DNA of 64,000 bases from Enterovibrio norvegicus FF-33 (GTDB lineage Bacteria > Pseudomonadota > Gammaproteobacteria > Enterobacterales > Vibrionaceae). The position numbers and the translations under genes are program-made. Each line of letters opens with the position of its first letter. The stretch's first letter is position 1. The stretch spans positions 1,836,720 to 1,900,719 of the forward strand of contig NZ_AJYD02000038.1 of NCBI RefSeq assembly GCF_000286835.2, written 5' to 3'. Positions 44,028 through 53,128 of the stretch are shown one piece after another. The notes beneath the pieces were generated by a model that worked only from the letters and a program-made list of their open reading frames with translations, made no database searches and was not told where the DNA came from.

Positions 44028-45590
44028 TTATTCACAAGCAAACGGGCCTTTGTTCGTCCATGCTTCTGGTGCTGATACTGGGCTGCTGTTTACCCACCAT
44101 TTAGCCTGATACAGGTTGCCTTCAAACAACACTTGCTCGCCAGTTAAATACGCTTTGCCTGATGTCCACGCCACTGGCAATGTACTGAGCAATTTCCACG
44201 CATCGCTGCTTTCTGGTGCTGCTCCCTGAATCCAGTATTTTGCTTCCCACACTAAACCATTGAAGCTTACTTTTTCGCCGCCTGTGTAGGTGGTGTTTTC
44301 GTCCCATGCTGGGTGGTTCGTCGCCTCAGGATCAGTGCCACACTGGTCGCTTTTTTCAATCAGGTGAAAGTCTACGGTTTGCTGTTCAACCAAATTTCCT
44401 TCACTGTCTTTCACGCGAGAAACCAACATGTGATGACCCGCGCTGGCTTTCGTCAGTTTTAGACTCACGTTTTCAGACACGCCATCTTCCAACGACAACT
44501 TTTCGTAAGCCAATGCTTCTTGTGCGTGATTGTAAACGGTCATTTCTACCGTAATGTCACCCGAAGCCGTGACGGTGAAACCGAGATCAATCCCGTCTTC
44601 TGAAATCATGTACTCGGATGCCACGCCACCAATGATCACGCCGTAATCCGGCTCAGGTGATGCAATGTCATAGCCAACTTCTACACGTGCTAGTCCACTG
44701 TCTTTCTTTAAGTAGATCGGATTAGCACCGTAAACGGGGATAAAATTGCCATTGCTGTCACGCACACCCGCTTTGATAACGTTATTAGCCTGATTAATTT
44801 TTTCCGCAAGATCGAATGACCAGGTGTTTGCCACACCGGCTTTTTCGCTCTCAATGATCAGACGCGTTGACAGCTCTGGGCGCTCGCCTTCGTTGTCAAA
44901 CACACGGGTAAATACCGCATCGCCTTCTGTCAGGTTCATACCAGGACTAATTTGCCCATGTTGAGACCAATTAGGTTGCTCTGGCTGCTCGCCGTCAAAT
45001 TGCACATCGATGGCGTTATAAAACGCTGCGGCAGTATCACCCACATCCCAAACAGCCAAAATGACATGGTAACCGTCACGAGCAGGCACATCACACGAAT
45101 GAACCATGGTCTTTGGCGGCTTTTGCATGTTGCCTTCAATCACACAAAACGGATTCAAATCTAATGCAGCGCGAACCAGCGGCTGATTCACGTTCCAATC
45201 AGGTTTAGTGATGTAGTACTTCCAAGTGCGCGTCACATGGTTTGCCGTGAACGTCCACTCAAAATCGTTTTGACCAGCCACAATCGAGCGTTTGACCCAG
45301 CGTGAAGCGGTCTGCTCATCTAACGCTGAAAACTGGATCAATCCCGCGCTGGCCAGTTTGCCGTCTTCGGGGCCAAGTTCTGGGAAACCCTCTGGCCCTT
45401 CCACACTTTGTGGCTCCCACTGAACTTGACCACAATCAGTATTTTTCTCACCCGTTTCAGAGGTGTATTTACACATTGCCGCACGGCCAGCGAAGCCATC
45501 ATCAACGGCGCTAATATAACCATGAGACATCACGCTCGCGCTGAAAAACGCGGCGGTAACAGACAAAATAGAGGTGTGAAGCTTGAGCAT
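44028..45590 (-). CDS. gbpA: GlcNAc/chitin-binding LPMO, GbpA type
   Basis: 520 residues. The signal peptide is cut to leave His23 (SHGYISAVDDGFAGRAAMC), the N-terminal copper-ligand histidine of AA10 lytic polysaccharide monooxygenases. The second ligand is His118 (TANHVTRTW). The LPMO domain (~23-210) is followed by two middle domains that in Vibrio cholerae GbpA bind the cell surface. Two C-terminal chitin-binding modules follow, with aromatic pairs in FNGLVWEAKYWIQG and FEGNLYQAKWWVNS. V. cholerae GbpA has one such module, so this protein has an extra one. It acts outside the cell in chitin breakdown and adhesion. A c-di-GMP riboswitch precedes it. Confidence 0.96.
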   Translation of the reverse strand: MLKLHTSILSVTAAFFSASVMSHGYISAVDDGFAGRAAMCKYTSETGEKNTDCGQVQWEPQSVEGPEGFPELGPEDGKLASAGLIQFSALDEQTASRWVKRSIVAGQNDFEWTFTANHVTRTWKYYITKPDWNVNQPLVRAALDLNPFCVIEGNMQKPPKTMVHSCDVPARDGYHVILAVWDVGDTAAAFYNAIDVQFDGEQPEQPNWSQHGQISPGMNLTEGDAVFTRVFDNEGERPELSTRLIIESEKAGVANTWSFDLAEKINQANNVIKAGVRDSNGNFIPVYGANPIYLKKDSGLARVEVGYDIASPEPDYGVIIGGVASEYMISEDGIDLGFTVTASGDITVEMTVYNHAQEALAYEKLSLEDGVSENVSLKLTKASAGHHMLVSRVKDSEGNLVEQQTVDFHLIEKSDQCGTDPEATNHPAWDENTTYTGGEKVSFNGLVWEAKYWIQGAAPESSDAWKLLSTLPVAWTSGKAYLTGEQVLFEGNLYQAKWWVNSSPVSAPEAWTNKGPFACE

Positions 45591-45671
45591 GTATGTACTT
45601 CCTGCGTGTTTTTATTGTTATTCACCCACAGCACGGACAGACGCGAAAAGCAGACATTTTCAATCTCGAAA

Positions 45672-45767
45672 ATGGCAACCCCGCTATCATCATTGTTCTC
45701 TACATTAAGCAGAGAACACTCTTAGACCGGAGGCTTTGCGTCCTGTTTTTTCAAACAGTTTGCCGAT
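45672..45767 (-). ncRNA. c-di-GMP-I (GEMM) riboswitch upstream of gbpA
   Basis: On the minus strand the leader carries all GEMM-I elements. P1 arm ATCGGCAAAC is followed by stem CTGTTT with a GAAA tetraloop and AAACAG. The conserved core GGACGCAAAGCCTCCGG comes next. A hairpin follows with arms GTTCTCT and AGAGAAC, and then AGCGGGGTTGCC closes P1. A downstream hairpin, CATTTTC with GAAAATG at 45674-45655, overlaps the P1 3' arm and may be the expression platform. About 80 bases separate it from the gbpA start, which has AGGAAGT. Vibrio cholerae gbpA is known to carry this riboswitch class. Confidence 0.93.
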
Positions 45768-45897
45768 AATTGTGGAACGCGCGCATCGTATTCTGAATAG
45801 CTTGATATTCAACAGAAATATTGGGGGCGCGGAGGTGGCAAGAGCCTTAATGGAAGGAGGGTCACACAGGGTATGCAGTGGCAGTACGCTTTATAAC

Positions 45898-46377
45898 CTA
45901 ACGCCGCTTTTGCATTCTCAGTAGCGTCCATGTTTCTTCTTGAAACTCACGCGTTTTGGGCTCTTCTTGTAGTAAGTCGAACCCCAGGGCGGTGTAGCAA
46001 GCTACTGCGATCTGATTGCACTCAAACACGGCCAAGCTAACTGTCGTGATTTTAGGCTCTTCAAAGGCAACATCCAGTGCCAATGACACCATCGCTTTGC
46101 CCCACCCTTGCCCACGGCTATTTTCAGCGGCGATCAGCACCCGACATAGGCGGTATTCAGTGGCAGATACTCGATAAAGCTCAATGTATCCGACTGCTTC
46201 ACCCTGATGACGAAAGAGAAAAGGGCGCACTTCGGGTTTCGCTAAGTGCGCTGCGACCTGCTCAACCGTGATTGGAAATTCAAACGCCGGGCCTCCCCAC
46301 AGGTAATTGTCTCTGGCGTTTGGTATCCAATCGCAAAGTTGTGGTGCATCTGCTGCTTCAAAGGGCACAAGCAACAT
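45898..46377 (-). CDS. GNAT-family acetyltransferase
   Basis: 159 residues. The acetyl-CoA-binding motif appears in CRVLIAAENSRGQGWGKAMVSLALDVAFEEP (RGQGWG for the usual R/Q-x-x-G-x-G/A). The last strands read VSLAVFECNQIAVACYTALGFDLLQEE, typical of GNAT. The acceptor is unknown. Its start overlaps the stop of the Kef-type antiporter gene by one base (TAATG), so the two are translationally coupled. This suggests some role connected with the antiporter or only shared transcription. Confidence 0.9.
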   Translation of the reverse strand: MLLVPFEAADAPQLCDWIPNARDNYLWGGPAFEFPITVEQVAAHLAKPEVRPFLFRHQGEAVGYIELYRVSATEYRLCRVLIAAENSRGQGWGKAMVSLALDVAFEEPKITTVSLAVFECNQIAVACYTALGFDLLQEEPKTREFQEETWTLLRMQKRR

Positions 46378-48359
46378 TAAGCGGGTTTCTCCTGTTCGTC
46401 CGACGCGTCATTCAGCGGTTCATTAGGCTGGTCATCCGAAGGAGGCGCACCAAATTCATCTAAGTAACCCTTTGGTGGCGGCGTCCACTCGCGATCGGTG
46501 AGAGCATGTTTATCCATCCTATCCGTATCCATCGCTTCTCGAATGGTTTCTTCTAGCTCAATAAACAGATGTTGGTAATGGTTATCGTAGGTTTGTGATT
46601 CTTCGCCGCCTAACCAACTTTGATAGAGTTTTTCAGAACTCTGTTTCTCAATTTGGTTAAACATCGCTTTTTGCTGCTCAACCAAAAAGGGATGTGAGCC
46701 AAGCGCACGCAGCGCTTCTGCGCCCATTTCCAGTGCAGAGTGGTAGGTTTCTTTGATCACAAAATCCGCCCCCGCATGGCGAAGCTTATACGCATGCCCA
46801 CGGTCAAAGGCACGAGCGAGCACTTTCACATGGGGATAGGTGTGTTTCACGTACTCAACAAGCTCGGTGGTGGTTTCTTCGTTATCCATGGCGACCACCA
46901 ACAACGCCGATTCTTCGATACCTGCTGTATGCAATAGATCGGGTCGAGTGGCATCACCAAAATAGCTTTTGATGTTAATTTGGCGCAGGTTTTCTACTTG
47001 CGTGGCTTCATGATCAAGCACGACGGTCTTCACCCCATTACCCGTCAGCAAACGGTTCACTACCTGCCCAAAACGGCCAACACCCGCAATAATCACCGAC
47101 CCTTGCTCATCAATCACATCGGCTTCGCGGTCATTAGACACTTTCTCGTAACGCGGCAAAATGACGTTGTCATAAAGAATGAATAAACCAGGTGTGAGAA
47201 ACATAGAAATTGCTACTACCAGCGACAGTAACTGCGCAGTTTCAGCAGGCAATACATTGTTTTGCATTGAGAAACTTAGTAACACAAACCCGAACTCACC
47301 CGCTTGGGCGAGGCTCAGTGCAAATAACCAACGAGCCGAGCCTTTGATCTTGAATATAAAAGTCAACAAAAGCAGCACGATGGCTTTCAATACCATGAGT
47401 CCGATTGTCAGGCCAATAATGACAAACAGATCTTCAAACAAGATGCCAAAGTTGATGCCCGCCCCAACGGTAATAAAGAACAAGCCCAGCAGCAGTCCTT
47501 TAAACGGTTCAATGTTTGATTCCAACTCATGACGAAATTCACTGTTGGCCAGTACGACACCCGCCAAAAACGTACCTAACGCTGGTGAAAGCCCTATCAA
47601 ACTCATCAGTGCGGCAATACCAATCACGAGCATCAGCGCGGTGGCGGTAAATATCTCACGAAGACCAGAGCTGGCAACAAAGCGCAATAACGGGCGGCTT
47701 AAATAGTGCCCGCCCACAACGACACCTGCGATTGAGCCCAAGATCACTAAACCGACGGCCCAACCCGGCAGTCCCGCGACTAGGCTCATTTCTTCATGGT
47801 GTTCAGACGCGGAAGCGGCGGCATGTTTTGCCTTTTCCACCAACTCAGGAAGTGCCAACAACGGAATAAACGCCAGCATCGGGATCACGGCGATATCTTG
47901 AAACAGCAACACTGAAAAGGCATTTCGACCGCCTTCTGTTTTGGTGAGTCGCTTTTCATTAAAGGTTTGCAGCACAATAGCAGTCGAAGACAAGGCGAAA
48001 ATTAAGCCAATGGCAAGCGCGATGGTCCAAGGTTGCTCAAAGAGTAATGCAATCCCCATCACGATGGCTGTTGTGACACCGACTTGGAGGCCCCCCAATC
48101 CCATCAAGCGGTTTCGCATTGCCCAGAGCATCTTCGGCTCAAGCTCTAAACCTACGAGGAACAACATCATCACGACACCAAATTCTGCGAAGTGCTGAAT
48201 CGTATTGGTTTCCGAGCCCACTAGCCCCGTCAGAGGGCCAATAATCACACCGGCAATCAAATACCCAAGAACCGAGCCCAAACCAAAACGCTTGGCAATC
48301 GGCACCGCAATGACAGCAGCAACTAAATAGATAAATGCCTTTAAGAATAAATCTGTCAT
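46377..48359 (-). CDS. Kef-type potassium/proton antiporter (CPA2) with TrkA-N domain
   Basis: 660 residues. The membrane part (~1-385, about twelve segments) has CPA2 motifs, e.g. LGYLIAGVIIGPLTGL, MMLFLVGLELEP, ALSSTAIVLQTF and SPALGTFLAGVVLANSEFRHELE. A Rossmann RCK/TrkA-N domain follows (SVIIAGVGRFGQVVNRLL...VLDHEATQVENL). The C-terminal tail is acidic and proline-rich. In KefB/KefC this architecture gives potassium efflux gated by glutathione adducts, protecting against electrophiles. The upstream KefG-like flavoprotein overlaps by four bases, which supports a Kef assignment. Confidence 0.93.
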   Translation of the reverse strand: MTDLFLKAFIYLVAAVIAVPIAKRFGLGSVLGYLIAGVIIGPLTGLVGSETNTIQHFAEFGVVMMLFLVGLELEPKMLWAMRNRLMGLGGLQVGVTTAIVMGIALLFEQPWTIALAIGLIFALSSTAIVLQTFNEKRLTKTEGGRNAFSVLLFQDIAVIPMLAFIPLLALPELVEKAKHAAASASEHHEEMSLVAGLPGWAVGLVILGSIAGVVVGGHYLSRPLLRFVASSGLREIFTATALMLVIGIAALMSLIGLSPALGTFLAGVVLANSEFRHELESNIEPFKGLLLGLFFITVGAGINFGILFEDLFVIIGLTIGLMVLKAIVLLLLTFIFKIKGSARWLFALSLAQAGEFGFVLLSFSMQNNVLPAETAQLLSLVVAISMFLTPGLFILYDNVILPRYEKVSNDREADVIDEQGSVIIAGVGRFGQVVNRLLTGNGVKTVVLDHEATQVENLRQINIKSYFGDATRPDLLHTAGIEESALLVVAMDNEETTTELVEYVKHTYPHVKVLARAFDRGHAYKLRHAGADFVIKETYHSALEMGAEALRALGSHPFLVEQQKAMFNQIEKQSSEKLYQSWLGGEESQTYDNHYQHLFIELEETIREAMDTDRMDKHALTDREWTPPPKGYLDEFGAPPSDDQPNEPLNDASDEQEKPA

Positions 48360-48985
48360 GCTTTTCCTTCCTTGATGACACTATCAATAGAGCGTGCTGT
48401 TATTTTCTCACTACCCGCAAGCAAATCCGTATCCAACCTGCCATCAACCAGCGTAGTCAGCAATTTTTTATAAGCGGCAGTATGTTGGCCAACTTTTCCT
48501 TCCTCTGCAGCGGTTCGTGAGCCAAAGATCGCAAACGGCGCAAGATAATTCATGCCCGTTAAGTTTGCCATTTGTTCAAGGGGGTAGAGAAGTTCACGGA
48601 TTTTGAAATGATTAAATCCATCGGCTTTATACGCTTCTTCACTCCCACCCGCGGTAATGGCACACATGAAGTATTTCCCCTGCAATGCGGTGCCGCTCGA
48701 GCCATAAGCAAAACCATATTCCAACACTAAATCTTGCCATTCTTTCAAGATGGCAGGCGTTGAATACCAATAAAGGGGAAATTGGAAGAGCACCACATCA
48801 TGCTCACGCAAACGCGCTTGCTCGCGGTCAATGTCAATGTGAAAGGTCGGATATTCGGCATAGAGATCCACCACTGTCGCTCCCTCGACCGACTGCGCGA
48901 TTTTATAAAGCGGCGCATTCACTTCCGATCGTCGTTGAGACGGGTGCGCAAATAACACCAGCACTTTCTTTTTATTGTCTGCCAT
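48356..48985 (-). CDS. KefG/KefF-like NAD(P)H oxidoreductase, antiporter ancillary protein
   Basis: 209 residues, flavodoxin-fold quinone-reductase-like protein. KVLVLFAHPSQRRSEVNAPLYK at the N-terminus is the phosphate-binding loop of the FMN site, followed by HDVVLFQFPLYWYSTPAILKEWQDLVLEYGFAYG and the ITAGGSEEAY loop. KefG and KefF bind Kef antiporters and are needed for full activity. The stop overlaps the antiporter start (ATGA). It is slightly longer than E. coli KefG (about 183 residues), with an extra C-terminal tail. Confidence 0.92.
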   Translation of the reverse strand: MADNKKKVLVLFAHPSQRRSEVNAPLYKIAQSVEGATVVDLYAEYPTFHIDIDREQARLREHDVVLFQFPLYWYSTPAILKEWQDLVLEYGFAYGSSGTALQGKYFMCAITAGGSEEAYKADGFNHFKIRELLYPLEQMANLTGMNYLAPFAIFGSRTAAEEGKVGQHTAAYKKLLTTLVDGRLDTDLLAGSEKITARSIDSVIKEGKA

Positions 48986-49119
48986 AAACTTCCTTTTTTG
49001 ACATTGGTGCCTCTAATATGAGTGCTTCAAGCGCATTGCAACCAGGTAACCAAATAATTACTGGTTAATATTAGTAACCTAAAATACCAAAATCCTGCCA
49101 CGTACTGCAATATTAGTGA
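48986..49119. other. upstream region of kefG-like gene
   Basis: AT-rich sequence with an inverted repeat GGTTA (49063-49067) and TAACC (49075-49079) separated by seven bases, a possible regulator site for the Kef unit. No gene is seen. Confidence 0.4.
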
Positions 49120-49269
49120 GTGAGCATATACCCTATCTCAGAAGGTAGACTAAACACTCGCTTGGTTGAAATCACATCAATCGCACTTGAGTCACTAGGC
49201 CATACTATAAAGACATCCCATGATGAATCTGAGTACGACATTCAAGAAGAAGTCGAAAAACATTCATGA
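49120..49269 (+). pseudogene. remnant of an MdaB-type NAD(P)H quinone oxidoreductase
   Basis: An open stretch of about 49 codons reads SEGRLNTRLVEITSIALESL then GHTIKTSHDESEYDIQEEVE before a stop. From family knowledge this lines up with residues ~16-57 of MdaB (SNGQLND..., LRDLGHDVRIV, DSDYDVKAEVQNF). The N-terminal flavin loop and the entire C-terminal two thirds are absent, so this is a broken remnant. It lies head-to-head with the related KefG-like gene. Confidence 0.65.
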
Positions 49270-49345
49270 GCATAGGTGGAACACGGTGTTGTGCTGGGGA
49301 CCATGCTTCACTTAGTTTCATTCTTAGAGGCTCTATCACGATCAA

Positions 49346-49370
49346 AAAAGCCCCGAGCGGGGCTTTCTTC
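49346..49370 (-). terminator. terminator of the LysE gene at 49388
   Basis: AAAGCCCC (49347-49354), loop GAGC, GGGGCTTT (49359-49366). On the minus strand more U follow (complement of 49344-49349). Confidence 0.85.
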
Positions 49371-49387
49371 TGTCATCTTCACACACG

Positions 49388-50020
49388 CTATTTCGATGAA
49401 CTGGTAAACAGTAGTTTCAGACCAAATGCTAACATCACCGAACCTAATACTCTGTCTACCCAATGCCCAACACGTTTGAATTTGGCTTGGACAGACGGTT
49501 TCGACAGAACAAGCGCCACTGAACTGAACCACGCCAATTGAACAAACATCATCCATATACCCAGCAAGAAAAGCTCAAAGGTGGGCATGTCCGGTGAAAC
49601 CACCAAGGTGAATACAGAGAGAAAATACAATGGTGCTTTCGGGTTTAACGCATTACAAACAAAGCCCATCGAAATCAGCTTCGCCGTGGAGCGTGCTTTC
49701 ACTGGCACAGACTGCTCATCATCGCCTACTGCTGCTTTACTTCGAATACCCTTCACACCGAGATAAATCAGATAAGCTGCGGCTAAATACTTCATTACCG
49801 ACAAGACAATCGCAGAGTCACTGATCACAGTCGCGAGGCCAATAGATGAATAAATAATATGAACAGAAAGGCCGAGCGCAATACCAAGACTAACGAGCAA
49901 CCCTGCACGGCGACCATGCACAAGTGATTGTTGTGAAACCATCACAAAATCAGGTCCTGGCGACGCTGCCCCCAATAGATGGACTAAAGTCAGGGTAATA
50001 AACGCGTGATAGAATTCCAT
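49388..50020 (-). CDS. LysE/RhtB-family amino-acid exporter
   Basis: 210 residues. The RhtB hallmark is present (HLLGAASPGPDFVMVSQQSLVHGRRAGLLVSLGIALG), as is the NPKAPLYFLSVFTLVV motif, with about six membrane segments. Members export threonine, homoserine and similar amino acids. It is transcribed alone, divergent from the DCC gene at 50109. It is the third LysE-superfamily gene in the window, and not closely similar to the other two. Confidence 0.92.
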   Translation of the reverse strand: MEFYHAFITLTLVHLLGAASPGPDFVMVSQQSLVHGRRAGLLVSLGIALGLSVHIIYSSIGLATVISDSAIVLSVMKYLAAAYLIYLGVKGIRSKAAVGDDEQSVPVKARSTAKLISMGFVCNALNPKAPLYFLSVFTLVVSPDMPTFELFLLGIWMMFVQLAWFSSVALVLSKPSVQAKFKRVGHWVDRVLGSVMLAFGLKLLFTSSSK

Positions 50021-50108
50021 TCACATTGCTCCGTTTTTCCGATAATAACTAACTGTTTGGTATGGTGACGATCCGAATATAAATCAACTGCGTATCAATG
50101 AAGAACTC

Positions 50109-50543
50109 ATGATTAGGACACGCACAATGCTATTCACACTTTTCTACGATGGAAGTTGCCCTTTATGTGTGGCCGAGATGAACCAACTCCGCACCTTAAA
50201 CACGAATGGCTCACTTCATTTTGAAGACATTTTAGCGTCTGATTTTACCGAACGTTATCCAGATATTATCCCTGATGATGCACGTGAAATTTTGCATGGC
50301 AAATTTCACGATGGCCGAGTATTACTAGGGTTAGACGTGACACATCAGGCTTGGAAACGGGTGGGTAGAAAACGTTGGATTGGTTTACTTCGCCTTCCTG
50401 TCATTCGTTGGTTTGCAGATAAAGCCTATCTAACTTTTGCCAAGAACCGTTATCGCATCTCATGGTTGCTCACAGGCAAGTCACGCTGTGAACCTTGTGC
50501 TAGCGGGGGGTGCGAGATAAACAAAAACAGACCGAAAACATAA
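50109..50543 (+). CDS. DCC-family thiol-disulfide oxidoreductase (DUF393)
   Basis: 144 residues (138 if the ATG at 50127 is used; neither start has a strong ribosome site). The active-site region reads LFYDGSCPLCVAEMNQL, with the CPLC pair that defines the DCC family, then GRVLLGLDVTHQAWKRVGRKRWIG. Two further cysteines near the C-terminus (CEPCASGGC) form an extra Cys cluster. Members are predicted thiol-disulfide enzymes of unknown substrate. The promoter region is shared with the divergent LysE gene. Confidence 0.88.
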   Translation: MIRTRTMLFTLFYDGSCPLCVAEMNQLRTLNTNGSLHFEDILASDFTERYPDIIPDDAREILHGKFHDGRVLLGLDVTHQAWKRVGRKRWIGLLRLPVIRWFADKAYLTFAKNRYRISWLLTGKSRCEPCASGGCEINKNRPKT

Positions 50544-50761
50544 GTTGATTGAAAAGCCACACCAGTGTAATTAACTATTAACAACAACACAGAGCTACTG
50601 TAAATCTGGCACTTTCATTGACATGCATCACTATTATACCGCCAATCATTCTATTGACTAATTGTTCATTTAGACGCACCATCCCTGCCAAAATACGTGT
50701 CGTAAATTTGAGAAATGATTAACGCAATTTCTAATTTCGCGACTCAATTCAATATGTTGAT

Positions 50762-51475
50762 TTGTATAACAGAATGAAAACCACCGACACACTTTCGGCT
50801 GCGGCCTTTTTGCCAACGATCCCCGTTGGCACTGCTCTCACGTTTGAACTGAGATACAAAGATAATATCAAAGCCTTTAGCGGGTCCTCCCGCCTCATTG
50901 GCTATCGTGATCGAAAGTATCTGCTTCTTGAAACACCAAGCGACCCTGAACTGAGTAAATTGCTGTCCGACCCTTCTGGCTGGCAAGTCATTGTGCGCGG
51001 TATCTCTTCGTCACGTTATGGCGAAATATTTGCGTTCAAATCCCATATTCTTAGCGTGATGCACAGGCCCGAAAAGATGCTCGCGATTGCCATTCCAGAT
51101 TCTGTCGGCATTCACCGCATGCGCAGATTTGCACGCTACACCGTATCTCGCATTGTGCAGGTCGAAATTAATGGCAGAGGCACATTAGCAAAACTTGCCG
51201 ATTTCTCTTTGGGCGGATGCGCCATCAGAGTGTCGAACAGTCAATTTATCGAGCCTGGCGAGTCAGTGCGTTTTAACATCAACGCGCTATTTGATACGCC
51301 CATCATGTTTGAAGGGACAGTAGTGACGGTCACCAGCAGTGGTGAAGGGATTCAACTGGGCATCAAATTCAACAACGAAGGCAGCCATCAAGCACGTGAT
51401 ACGCTTGCTAGGCTCATCATGTCATCTGAGATAGATGCCGAAAATTCAACAAGCCATGTCTCCACGGTTTCTTAG
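50762..51475 (+). CDS. PilZ-domain c-di-GMP receptor, YcgR-like
   Basis: 237 residues. The N-terminal ~110 residues resemble a YcgR-type N domain (IPVGTALTFELRYKDNIKAFSGSSRLIGYRDRKYLLLETP). The C-terminal PilZ domain starts with the RxxxR box in MRRFARYTVSR (near 122-127) and has DFSLGGCAI, the D/N-x-S-x-x-G motif. Both c-di-GMP-binding elements are therefore present. YcgR slows the flagellar motor in enterics; a related motility role is plausible. No transcription partner is evident. The start ATG (50762, or 50774) has a weak ribosome site. Confidence 0.87.
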   Translation: MYNRMKTTDTLSAAAFLPTIPVGTALTFELRYKDNIKAFSGSSRLIGYRDRKYLLLETPSDPELSKLLSDPSGWQVIVRGISSSRYGEIFAFKSHILSVMHRPEKMLAIAIPDSVGIHRMRRFARYTVSRIVQVEINGRGTLAKLADFSLGGCAIRVSNSQFIEPGESVRFNINALFDTPIMFEGTVVTVTSSGEGIQLGIKFNNEGSHQARDTLARLIMSSEIDAENSTSHVSTVS

Positions 51476-51532
51476 CAAGCAGAGAGACGCTAAAGTCAGT
51501 GATGAAACCGTCCAAGACGAGAGGAAAAAGTC

Positions 51533-52825
51533 ATGCAAGAAACCTTTATCGATGATGGCTTGGTCTATCGTCAACACCACTTTGATTTACCGCTAAATTA
51601 CGATGACAAAAACAGCACAACACTTCGCGTTTTTGCTCGAGAAGTCGTTGAGCATCACCGTGATGCAGGCTCCCTGCCTTGGCTGGTGTATTTTCAAGGT
51701 GGCCCAGGCTTCCCTTCCCCGCGACCAGACGGTCGGAGCGGTTGGCTAAAGCGTGCATTGCAACAATACCGTGTTCTCTTGTTAGATCAACGTGGCACGG
51801 GGCTCAGTTCCCCACTCACACTTCAGACACTTGCCGACTTATCCTCGAGTGACCAAGCGGAACTTATCTCACATTTTCGCGCCGACAATATTGTTCGCGA
51901 TGCAGAAGCCATTCGTGAGCAGTTCGGCATCAAAACATGGTCAATTTTAGGTCAAAGCTTTGGCGGTTTCTGTGCACTCACTTATTTGTCGTTCTATCCA
52001 AACAGCCTGAGCCGCGTATACATTACAGGTGGTGTACCTTCGTTAACTCGCCCTGCCGATGACGTTTACCGTGCCACCTATCAACGCGTGCTAGACAAGA
52101 ATGAGGCTTTCTTTGCACAGTTCCCAAGCGCCCAAACACGCTGCAAAGAGATCGCTACTCACTTAACATCCAGTGACGTTAAATTGCCGAACGGTCAGAC
52201 GTTTACTGTGGAACAATTCCAGCAAATTGGCATCAATCTTGGCCGTAGTGGTGCAAACTTGCCGATGTATTATTTGCTCGAAGACGCATTCGTCAATACC
52301 GCTACCGGCAAGGCGCTCAGCTATGCCTTTTTACAAGCGATGTTGGCCGAACAAAGCTATCAGACCAACCCTATTTATGCCTTCCTACATGAACCGATTT
52401 ACAACCAAGATCAATCCTCTGATTGGTCTGCCCATCGCGTTCGCAATACAGAGTTTCCGGCATTTAACTATTCACCCGAAACACCATTTTTGTTCACGGG
52501 CGAAATGGTATATCCGTGGATGTTTGACCAACTTCAAAATCTGGTTCCACTAAAAGGCGCGGCGGAATTGCTTGCCGCTAAATCGGATTGGCCTGCGTTG
52601 TATGACGTGGACGCACTCAACGCGAACATGGTTCCCGTCGCTTGTGCGGTATACGCAGACGACATGTACGTGGAGATGGATTATTCCCGCGAAACACTGC
52701 GAAACATTCCTAACAGTCGCGCCTGGATCACCAACGAATACGAACATAACGGCCTTCGCGCTGACGGCGAACGTATATTGGGTAGATTGATTGATATGGC
52801 AGAAGAAATCGAAAATATCCCATAA
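51533..52825 (+). CDS. alpha/beta hydrolase, peptidase S33 (proline iminopeptidase-like)
   Basis: 430 residues, long for the family. The oxyanion loop region is VYFQGGPGFPSP, followed by LLLDQRGTGLSSP and the nucleophile elbow GQSFGGFCALTYL with the catalytic serine (near residue 145). A C-terminal lid and an EYEHNGLRADGERIL segment bring the catalytic His. S33 enzymes remove N-terminal proline or hydrolyse other amides and esters. There is no signal peptide, so it is cytoplasmic. AGAGG precedes the ATG. Confidence 0.9.
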   Translation: MQETFIDDGLVYRQHHFDLPLNYDDKNSTTLRVFAREVVEHHRDAGSLPWLVYFQGGPGFPSPRPDGRSGWLKRALQQYRVLLLDQRGTGLSSPLTLQTLADLSSSDQAELISHFRADNIVRDAEAIREQFGIKTWSILGQSFGGFCALTYLSFYPNSLSRVYITGGVPSLTRPADDVYRATYQRVLDKNEAFFAQFPSAQTRCKEIATHLTSSDVKLPNGQTFTVEQFQQIGINLGRSGANLPMYYLLEDAFVNTATGKALSYAFLQAMLAEQSYQTNPIYAFLHEPIYNQDQSSDWSAHRVRNTEFPAFNYSPETPFLFTGEMVYPWMFDQLQNLVPLKGAAELLAAKSDWPALYDVDALNANMVPVACAVYADDMYVEMDYSRETLRNIPNSRAWITNEYEHNGLRADGERILGRLIDMAEEIENIP

Positions 52826-52834
52826 ATACACGTT

Positions 52835-52862
52835 AGCCGCATGATCCTTTCATGCGGCTTCA
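52835..52862 (+). terminator. terminator of the S33 hydrolase gene
   Basis: AGCCGCATGA (52835-52844) pairs with TCATGCGGCT (52850-52859). The T tail is weak (TCAT), so termination may be partial. Confidence 0.65.
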
Positions 52863-53128
52863 TAACTGCAAAAAACCACCTTACTAATAGCCGTTCCCAT
52901 ACGAAGAATTATGTATAAAAACTTCAATATCAATGTTAAATATTGGTGACTAACTCCCTGTTATTTATTATATTTATATGGAAATCAAAAGCATAAATGC
53001 CCTATTACTTGACCTGGTAACCACACTTCGATTTAAACCGTTATTTCTTCCTATCAAATGCTTTACAATTGCCATTCTCGCTATAAAATCCCGCTTCTTC
53101 TGACTATTTTTCATCCAGGTACTATTCT
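52863..53128. other. intergenic region before rarD
   Basis: AT-rich, with no gene or clear regulatory signal visible beyond the likely rarD promoter. Confidence 0.5.

Noticed and set aside
49220..49315. 31-codon plus-strand frame starting MMNLSTTFKKKSK
   Set aside because: It overlaps the MdaB-like remnant in another frame and has no ribosome site.
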